Shown here in pieces: positions 5,350 to 9,419 of a DNA stretch of 9,419 bases. The notes under the pieces were generated by a model that had not been told where the DNA came from, did not search any database, and saw only the letters and a program-made list of their open reading frames with translations. The DNA lies in the NCBI GenBank assembly GCA_045638005.1, contig JAZUAN010000016.1:1-9419 (forward strand), in the 5' to 3' direction. Numbering within the stretch: position 1 is the stretch's first letter; each line of letters starts with the position of its first letter. Source of the stretch: URNF01 sp045638005 (GTDB lineage: Bacteria; Bacillota; Clostridia; Oscillospirales; Acutalibacteraceae). A program made the position numbers and the translations under genes.

Positions 5350-7419
5350 TTACAGTTTCATGGCAATATCCCACGCCTGCCAGATGACAGTGCGCAGACT
5401 GCCGACCTTGTTTGCATCGCCGATAACATGTACATGTGCACTCTTTTTGGCGACGGGGGCGGGTTTGTAACCGATGGACAGAATGACGCTGTCGGCATCA
5501 ATATCAAAGACTTTGCCGTCTTTTCCCACCGCGGTGACACCGTTTTCGCGGATCTCGGAAACGCCCGTCTCAAGGTGCACAGGCACATGGTTTGTTGCGA
5601 AGAAATCACGCAGGAAACTGGTGTTGGCGAGACAGATTTTATCCGAAACAATGAGATCGTTTTTCATCTCGATGATGGTGGGTTGCTTGCCCTGCAGATA
5701 GAGCTCGTATGCGATCTCACAGCCGGTCAGACCGCCGCCCACAATGACCACCTTTTCGCCGACAGGCTTGTTGCCGAGCAGGAAGTCGATCGCTTCAATG
5801 CCCTTGTCTGCACCCTTGACCGGCAGACGGTTGGGGGTAGCACCGGTGGCGATAATCACTTCATCAGCCGCTAAGGTGGAGACGTCTTTTACTTCTGCGT
5901 TCAGGTGGATTTCAATGGGATATTTTTGAATTTCACGGTTGTACCAAGCGATCAGCGCGCGGTCCTTTTCTTTATAAGAGGGGGCTGCCGCCGCGATGAA
6001 TACACCGCCCAGTTTGTCGGTCTTTTCAAAGAGTGTTACCTTGTGACCGCGTTTGGCACATACGATAGCAGCTTCCATACCGCCGATACCGCCGCCTATC
6101 ACTGCGATGCGTTTGATCTTCTTGGCGGGCTCGATCTTATATTTGTCCGACTGCATCACTCTGGGATCGAGCGCGCAACGGGCGATGTGGCTTGCATCAT
6201 AGATGGACTGTGCGTTGGCAACGCCTTTGTAATGCGCCATATTAAAGCAAGCGTTGTGACAGCAGATACACGGACGGATATCCTCCAAACGATCCTCGAT
6301 CATTTTGGTGATCCACTCGGAGTCAGCAAGGAACTGACGAGCAATACCCATCGCATCGATACGACCCTCCGCGATTGCCTGCGCGCCAACCTCGGGTTCC
6401 ATACGACCCGCACACACAACGGGGATGTCCACACATTTTTTGATGCGTGCGACATCCTCCAAGTTGCAGTTGAGCGGCATATACATCGGGGGATGCGCCC
6501 AGTACCAGGAATCGTAAGTACCGTTATCGGCATTGAGCATATCATAACCGGCATCCTGCAGGTATTTTGCCGCTTTCTCACTTTCTTCAAAATCGCGACC
6601 GATCTCGGTGAACGCTTCGCCCGGTACAGCACCTACGCAGAAATCTTTCACATAGGATTTGACCGAATAGCGCAGCGAAACGGGGTAATCCTCGCCGCAG
6701 CTTGCCTTGATGGCTTTCACGATATCGGTAGCGAAACGATAACGGTTTTCAAACGAGCCACCGTATTCGTCGGTACGCTTGTTGGTGTATTCGAGGGTGA
6801 ACTGATCCAAAAGATATCCTTCGTGTACCGCGTGCACCTCGATACCATCAACGCCCGCTTCTTTGCAAAGCGCGGCGGTTTTAGCAAACGCGTCCACGAT
6901 CTCTTCAATCTCCTTGACGGTGAGCGCACGGGTGGTCACCTTGTCTGACCAGCGAGAGGGTAACTCACTGGGACTTGCAGACTGATAGGGGATGTTGATA
7001 ATGGGCTTGATGATATCACGCACCACCGGCATGTTATGTAACATTACAAGCGGTGTCGGAATTGCCCAGGAACGCCCCATGCCGGCGGTGATCTGAACAA
7101 ACAGCTTAGCTCCTGTTTTATGAATCTCGTCCATGAATTCTTTGAGTTCCGCGAACATCTTTTTGTTTTGGTACAGCCATTGCCCCATAAAGGTACTGCG
7201 GATGGGTGCAATACCCGGAATGATCAGACCAACATTGTTTTTGGCTTTTTCAATAAAGAACTTTGCGGCCTCTTTATCAAAGTGGTTGCCGGTATGTTCC
7301 ATCCAACCAAAAAGAGAGGTGCCGCCCATAGGACACATGACAATGCGGTTTTTGATTTCCACATTGCCGATCTTCCATGGAGTGAATAATGCTTCGTATT
7401 TAGGATTCATGTTTTCCAT
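5350..7419 (-). CDS. FMN/4Fe-4S/FAD NADH-dependent oxidoreductase of the 2-enoate reductase / BaiCD group
   Basis: A 689-residue enzyme of the old-yellow-enzyme plus pyridine-nucleotide-reductase type; relatives reduce activated C=C bonds with NADH. An FMN TIM barrel (1-370) carries HAVHEGYLLDQF (196-207; His196, His199, Tyr202 as likely active-site residues), the NKRTDEYGGSFENRYRF run, and WYWAHPPMY (305-313; His309 a second candidate). The cluster site is Cys384, Cys387, Cys391 and Cys415 (extra Cys386). An FAD Rossmann motif lies at 438-453 (AVIGGGIGGMEAA) and an NADH-type motif at 557-572 (VVIVGGGLTGCEIA), with a closing VIGDANKVGS. The length suits the family. ATG at 7419 follows AAAGGAG. 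It is the first gene of the operon with aconitase X. A demethylase or dienoyl-CoA reductase role is possible, but the HAVHEGY motif favours enoate or steroid-enone reduction. Confidence 0.92.
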   Translation of the reverse strand: MENMNPKYEALFTPWKIGNVEIKNRIVMCPMGGTSLFGWMEHTGNHFDKEAAKFFIEKAKNNVGLIIPGIAPIRSTFMGQWLYQNKKMFAELKEFMDEIHKTGAKLFVQITAGMGRSWAIPTPLVMLHNMPVVRDIIKPIINIPYQSASPSELPSRWSDKVTTRALTVKEIEEIVDAFAKTAALCKEAGVDGIEVHAVHEGYLLDQFTLEYTNKRTDEYGGSFENRYRFATDIVKAIKASCGEDYPVSLRYSVKSYVKDFCVGAVPGEAFTEIGRDFEESEKAAKYLQDAGYDMLNADNGTYDSWYWAHPPMYMPLNCNLEDVARIKKCVDIPVVCAGRMEPEVGAQAIAEGRIDAMGIARQFLADSEWITKMIEDRLEDIRPCICCHNACFNMAHYKGVANAQSIYDASHIARCALDPRVMQSDKYKIEPAKKIKRIAVIGGGIGGMEAAIVCAKRGHKVTLFEKTDKLGGVFIAAAAPSYKEKDRALIAWYNREIQKYPIEIHLNAEVKDVSTLAADEVIIATGATPNRLPVKGADKGIEAIDFLLGNKPVGEKVVIVGGGLTGCEIAYELYLQGKQPTIIEMKNDLIVSDKICLANTSFLRDFFATNHVPVHLETGVSEIRENGVTAVGKDGKVFDIDADSVILSIGYKPAPVAKKSAHVHVIGDANKVGSLRTVIWQAWDIAMKL

Positions 7420-7465
7420 ACTACATCTCCTTTCGAATGATCACCCTTTTGCGATCAATGGTCTT

Positions 7466-7494
7466 ATTATACAGCAAACCTATCGAAAACGCAA
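7466..7494 (-). promoter_or_regulatory. Predicted sigma-A promoter for the enoate reductase-aconitase X operon
   Basis: On the minus strand TTGCGT (7494-7489), a 17-base spacer and TATAAT (7471-7466). The perfect -10 and poor -35 suggest an activator or modest basal use. The start point near 7459 leaves a leader of about 40 bases containing a weak TGATC/GATCA inverted repeat. Confidence 0.6.
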
Positions 7495-7509
7495 TACTGT
7501 GCCGCAAAA

Positions 7510-7528
7510 TTGTTCACTTTGTTAACTT
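7510..7528. promoter_or_regulatory. Imperfect inverted repeat in the divergent control region
   Basis: TTGTTCA (7510-7516) and TTAACTT (7522-7528) around a five-base spacer give an imperfect dyad resembling TTGTTAA/TTAACAA Rex-type half-sites. It lies just upstream of the -35 box of the minus-strand operon, where an activator or repressor could act. The match is weak and the spacing is one base longer than the usual Rex site. Confidence 0.25.
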
Positions 7529-7549
7529 GTATTTTATCAAAAAATGCCG

Positions 7550-7578
7550 TTGACAAAAGTCGATATGTGGTTTATAAT
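7550..7578 (+). promoter_or_regulatory. Perfect consensus sigma-A promoter for the DUF6514-like gene
   Basis: TTGACA (7550-7555), a 17-base spacer and TATAAT (7573-7578): both boxes are exact consensus, the strongest promoter in the window. The start point is expected near 7585, inside the palindrome that follows. A promoter this strong usually needs a repressor. Confidence 0.85.
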
Positions 7579-7582
7579 CATA

Positions 7583-7603
7583 ATTGTGAATAATATTTAC
7601 AAT
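7583..7603. promoter_or_regulatory. 21-bp palindrome at the transcription start, probable operator
   Basis: Arms ATTGTGAATA (7583-7592) and TATTTACAAT (7594-7603) match at nine of ten positions around a central A at 7593. The site begins four bases after the -10 box and covers the predicted start point, a classical repressor position. The TTGTGAA/TTTACAA half-sites resemble Rex or Crp-type sites, but the spacing is one base longer than either, so the regulator is not named. Confidence 0.6.
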
Positions 7604-7638
7604 AAAATCTTTTCGTACACACAAAAGGCGGGGATAGG

Positions 7639-7866
7639 ATGCTGTGGTATAAAGCGGTAAAGGAATATGCAAAGACATCGGAGCTTGGTTGCTACGTGAC
7701 CTACGGTTTGGCGGTATACCGTGTCAGCATTCGCGGTATCCGCCGCTGCTTGTATGTGTCGGATGTTTCTCTTGATGGTCGGTTGGTGCGTCAGCTCGCA
7801 CGAGATTGTACCAAAGGGCAGGTAAGCCTTATACATGTGTATGACGTTATCGTTGACAGAATTTGA
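7639..7866 (+). CDS. Small conserved protein of 75 aa, DUF6514-like
   Basis: A soluble, cysteine-poor protein rich in beta-strand-forming residues: MLWYKAVKEY, then CYVTYGLAVYRV, CLYVSDVSLDG, VRQLARDCTKGQVSLIHVYDVIVD. The arrangement of a short sheet (YGLAV) with a final segment of valine, aspartate and hydrophobic residues recalls the DUF6514 family of clostridial small proteins; its function is unknown to me. ATG at 7639 has a purine-rich GGGGATAGG just upstream, a less typical ribosome site than its neighbours, at short spacing. The leader from the expected start point is about 54 bases and contains the operator-like palindrome. The -35 box of the next gene's promoter lies inside its last codons. 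It is divergent from the enoate reductase operon, but no functional link is proven. Confidence 0.72.
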   Translation: MLWYKAVKEYAKTSELGCYVTYGLAVYRVSIRGIRRCLYVSDVSLDGRLVRQLARDCTKGQVSLIHVYDVIVDRI

Positions 7867-7881
7867 GCGTATTGCTATACT
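7853..7881 (+). promoter_or_regulatory. Predicted sigma-A promoter for the flavodoxin-like gene, inside the DUF6514-like 3' end
   Basis: TTGACA (7853-7858) lies in the final codons of the upstream gene; after exactly 17 bases comes TATACT (7876-7881). Start point near 7888, leader about 20 bases. The -35 is perfect and the -10 has one mismatch, so the downstream gene can be expressed independently of the operator-controlled promoter. Confidence 0.75.
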
Positions 7882-7907
7882 GGTATAAAAATATTATAGG
7901 TGATACT

Positions 7908-8276
7908 ATGAAACCGATCGCTATCGTATATACCTCCAAAGCCGGACATACCGCCGCGTATGCCGCGCTGCTTGGCAAAAAGACCGGCTTGCCGACGTAT
8001 ACGCTTGCAGCAGCGGAAGAATACCTGCAAAAAGGGACGCCGATTATCTATTTGGGTTGGCTGTTTGCAGAGCTGGTAAAAGGCTATAAAAAAGCCGCAA
8101 AACGGTATCGGGTTTGCGCCGTTTGCGGTGTGGGACAGAGCGATACCGGCTCGATGGATGAGCAGGTGCGAAAAGTAAATGCGCTCCCCGATACGATGCC
8201 ACTTTTCACCTTGCAAAACGGTGGTGATTATGTAGAGGAAAAGCATCTTTCCGCTTTTCTTAAGTGGTATGAGTGA
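7908..8276 (+). CDS. Short flavodoxin-like protein
   Basis: A 122-residue protein with the first strand and phosphate loop of a flavodoxin fold, KPIAIVYTSKAGHTAAYA (2-19), where S-K-A-G-H-T replaces the usual S/T-G-T-G-N-T. PIIYLGWLFAELVKGYKKA (45-63) resembles the second FMN loop of clostridial flavodoxin-domain proteins, which often read YGGxLxAGGI. The RVCAVCGVGQSD strand-turn (68-79) would be the third. It is shorter than usual flavodoxins (140-170), and its first loop is atypical, so FMN binding is uncertain. ATG at 7908 is preferred, with AGGTGAT shortly before it and the promoter start point at about 7888; the upstream TTG at 7863 would lie before that start point. Electron transfer to the divergent flavoenzyme is an attractive but unproven idea. 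Confidence 0.68.
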   Translation: MKPIAIVYTSKAGHTAAYAALLGKKTGLPTYTLAAAEEYLQKGTPIIYLGWLFAELVKGYKKAAKRYRVCAVCGVGQSDTGSMDEQVRKVNALPDTMPLFTLQNGGDYVEEKHLSAFLKWYE

Positions 8277-8404
8277 TCCAATTCCGCAGTACAACGTGCA
8301 GGTTTGCCACCACGCAGGATGGGGCAGAACGCGGCTCGGTATAATGAAGATAGGCTTGGATGAAATATACTAGAAGCAACTATATCCGATAGGGGGATGG
8401 GTAT
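8277..8404 (+). promoter_or_regulatory. Intergenic region with a weak -10 candidate for the Nudix gene
   Basis: These 128 bases hold a perfect TATAAT at 8340-8345 but no recognisable -35 at 16-18 bases, and a ribosome site AGGGGGA (8391-8397) before the Nudix ATG. No terminator hairpin with a T-run was found after the flavodoxin-like gene, so read-through into the Nudix gene is possible. Confidence 0.35.
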
Positions 8405-8794
8405 ATGACCGAAGTAGCAGCGGCTTTAATATGGGATGATGACAAATTTATGATCTGCCAACGCCCTGCGCATAAGGGCAATGCCCTTTTGTGGGAGTTT
8501 GTCGGCGGTAAATGGGAGCCGGGGGAGACGGGAGAAGAGGCGCTTATCCGTGAATGTCGGGAAGAATTAGACGTAACGGTAGAGGTCGGAGACGTGTTTT
8601 TTGAAGTGGTGCATCAATACCCTGATATTTTGGTGCATCTGACCGTGTACAACGCGAAAATCGTTGCAGGTACCCCGAAACTGTTAGAGCATAACGATCT
8701 GCGCTGGATCACGCCTGCCCAAATTCCGCACTTTTCTTTTTGCCCTGCCGATAAGGAAATTTTAGAAAAAATCATGAGGTGGAAGGGAATATAA
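8405..8794 (+). CDS. MutT-type Nudix hydrolase
   Basis: A 129-residue Nudix protein, likely an 8-oxo-(d)GTP-type nucleotide pyrophosphatase that keeps oxidised nucleotides out of DNA or RNA; the exact substrate cannot be read from sequence. The Nudix box is clear: Gly35-x5-Glu41-x7-Arg49-Glu50-Cys-Arg-Glu53-Glu54-Leu-Asp56-Val57, with Asp in place of the usual Gly at position 56. The segments CQRPAHKGNALLWEF and DLRWITPAQIPHFSFCPAD match the MutT fold before and after the box. The start has AGGGGGA at seven-base spacing. The stop (8792-8794) is one base before the ATG of the pseudouridine synthase, so the two are probably co-transcribed and translationally coupled. Confidence 0.88.
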   Translation: MTEVAAALIWDDDKFMICQRPAHKGNALLWEFVGGKWEPGETGEEALIRECREELDVTVEVGDVFFEVVHQYPDILVHLTVYNAKIVAGTPKLLEHNDLRWITPAQIPHFSFCPADKEILEKIMRWKGI

Positions 8795-8795
8795 C

Positions 8796-9419
8796 ATGAA
8801 TACCGTTGCAATAAATTCCTGCAATATAAGCATTCTTTTTGAAGATACGGATATAGTTGTTTGCATAAAGCCGCATGGCGTGATTTCCCAGAGTTCACCT
8901 GACGGAAAAGACATGATCGGCATCTTGGAAACACAACTGGGATGTAAAGTATATCCCGTTCACAGACTTGACAGAGAGACGGGTGGCGTGATGGTATATG
9001 CCAAAACGCCCGCCGCTGCCGCGAAACTTTGCAGAGACGTTGCCGAACATAAACTCTACAAGGAATATCTGGCGGTGGTGCATAAGGATTTCCCGTTCGA
9101 ACAGGGAGAACTGCGTGATTTTTTGTTCAGAGATCAAAAGCGCAATAAATCCTATATCGTAGACCGACAGAGAAAAGGTGTGAAAGAAGCCATCTTACGA
9201 TATGAAAAAATTAAAACGGTTGTTTCGCCGTTTGGCGAGATTTCCCTCTTGAAGATCGTTTTGATAACCGGCAGAACTCACCAGATCAGAGCGCAGTTTG
9301 CGGGCAGAGGATATCCGCTGGTGGGGGACAGACGGTACGGTGCGAAGGATACCGCTAAGGATATGGGATTGTGGTCGCATACGTTGGCATTTGACCATCC
9401 CACAACCGGAAAGCAACTC
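8796..9419 (+). CDS. RluA-family pseudouridine synthase, 3' end outside window
   Basis: 208 residues are visible with no stop before the window ends. The enzyme converts specific uridines in rRNA or tRNA to pseudouridine. YPVHRLDRETGGVMVYAK (53-70) contains the catalytic aspartate, Asp59, within the RLD motif; the common T-S-G reads T-G-G here. KLYKEYLAVV (86-95) and TGRTHQIRAQFAGRGYPLVGD (158-178) are the other family blocks, followed by RRYG. There is no S4 RNA-binding domain at the N-terminus: the protein starts only about 55 residues before the catalytic motif, as in short RluA/RluC-like or TruC/RluA members. ATG at 8796 has AAGGGA about eight bases upstream and follows the Nudix stop by one base. 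The exact RNA target cannot be assigned. Confidence 0.9.
   Translation, partial: MNTVAINSCNISILFEDTDIVVCIKPHGVISQSSPDGKDMIGILETQLGCKVYPVHRLDRETGGVMVYAKTPAAAAKLCRDVAEHKLYKEYLAVVHKDFPFEQGELRDFLFRDQKRNKSYIVDRQRKGVKEAILRYEKIKTVVSPFGEISLLKIVLITGRTHQIRAQFAGRGYPLVGDRRYGAKDTAKDMGLWSHTLAFDHPTTGKQL

Noticed and set aside
4921..6948. Two long open frames (317 and 347 codons) on the plus strand opposite the AcnX and flavoenzyme genes.
   Set aside because: They lie antisense to two clearly conserved proteins, lack ribosome sites and family motifs, and have His/Phe/Asp-rich composition typical of shadow frames.
7597..7836. Minus-strand open frame over the DUF6514-like gene.
   Set aside because: It lacks a ribosome site, conflicts with a perfect plus-strand promoter, and resembles no family I know.
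7863..7907. TTG start giving a 15-residue longer flavodoxin-like protein.
   Set aside because: It would lie within the promoter, upstream of the expected transcript start, whereas ATG at 7908 has AGGTGAT before it.
8277..8404. Possible gene remnant continuing the flavodoxin-like frame past its stop.
   Set aside because: The 28 further codons show no recognisable flavodoxin motif and include no second conserved block; it is better read as an intergenic leader.
1..9419. Search for mobile elements, CRISPR arrays, tRNA genes and phage or defence systems.
   Set aside because: No spaced direct repeats, transposase or integrase motifs, tRNA-like cloverleaf sequence or defence domains were recognised by eye.

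Overview
The window reads as a chromosomal stretch from a Gram-positive Clostridia-type anaerobe, probably of the Oscillospirales/Ruminococcaceae kind. The signs are strong AAGGAGG-type Shine-Dalgarno sites before almost every gene, sigma-A promoters with near-consensus -10 boxes, short hairpin-plus-T terminators, a clostridial-type PurC, a DUF6514-like small protein, and an oxygen-sensitive flavin/iron-sulfur enoate-reductase-type enzyme. The placement is inferred from gene content; there is no rRNA marker. No tRNA, rRNA, CRISPR array, insertion sequence or integrase was seen.

Layout. (1) 2-1046, plus strand: the 3' end of a bacterial tyrosine kinase (CpsD/YwqD type) with a striking Arg/Gly/Tyr tail, then its usual partner, a PHP-type tyrosine phosphatase (CpsB/YwqE type). 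This is the tail of a capsule or exopolysaccharide regulatory operon and it ends at a bidirectional terminator. (2) 1086-1586, minus: trmL, a tRNA wobble-base methyltransferase. (3) 1703-3569, plus: a 58-aa glycine-rich small protein, purC with a clear promoter and terminator, and a seven-helix YwaF-like membrane protein. (4) 3617-7419, minus: the most distinctive unit, a three-gene operon for a 689-aa FMN/4Fe-4S/FAD oxidoreductase of the 2-enoate reductase/BaiCD group followed by the large and small subunits of a divergent aconitase X. (5) 7639-8276, plus, divergent from the operon: a DUF6514-like protein behind a perfect consensus promoter with a 21-bp palindrome at its start point, and a short flavodoxin-like protein with its own promoter. 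(6) 8405-9419, plus: a MutT-type Nudix hydrolase and an RluA-family pseudouridine synthase that runs off the window.

How they work together. The kinase and phosphatase form a phosphorylation switch for polysaccharide export. TrmL and the RluA-type enzyme modify RNA, PurC serves purine synthesis, and the Nudix protein probably cleans the nucleotide pool. The main hypothesis is that the minus-strand operon carries out a two-step reductive dehydroxylation: aconitase X removes water from a hydroxy acid and the flavoenzyme reduces the resulting alpha,beta-unsaturated acid with NADH. The substrate is unknown. The AcnX large subunit lacks motifs recalled as typical of the characterised groups (hydroxyproline dehydratase and phosphomevalonate dehydratase), so it may have a different substrate. 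No transporter or regulator for this pathway lies in the window.
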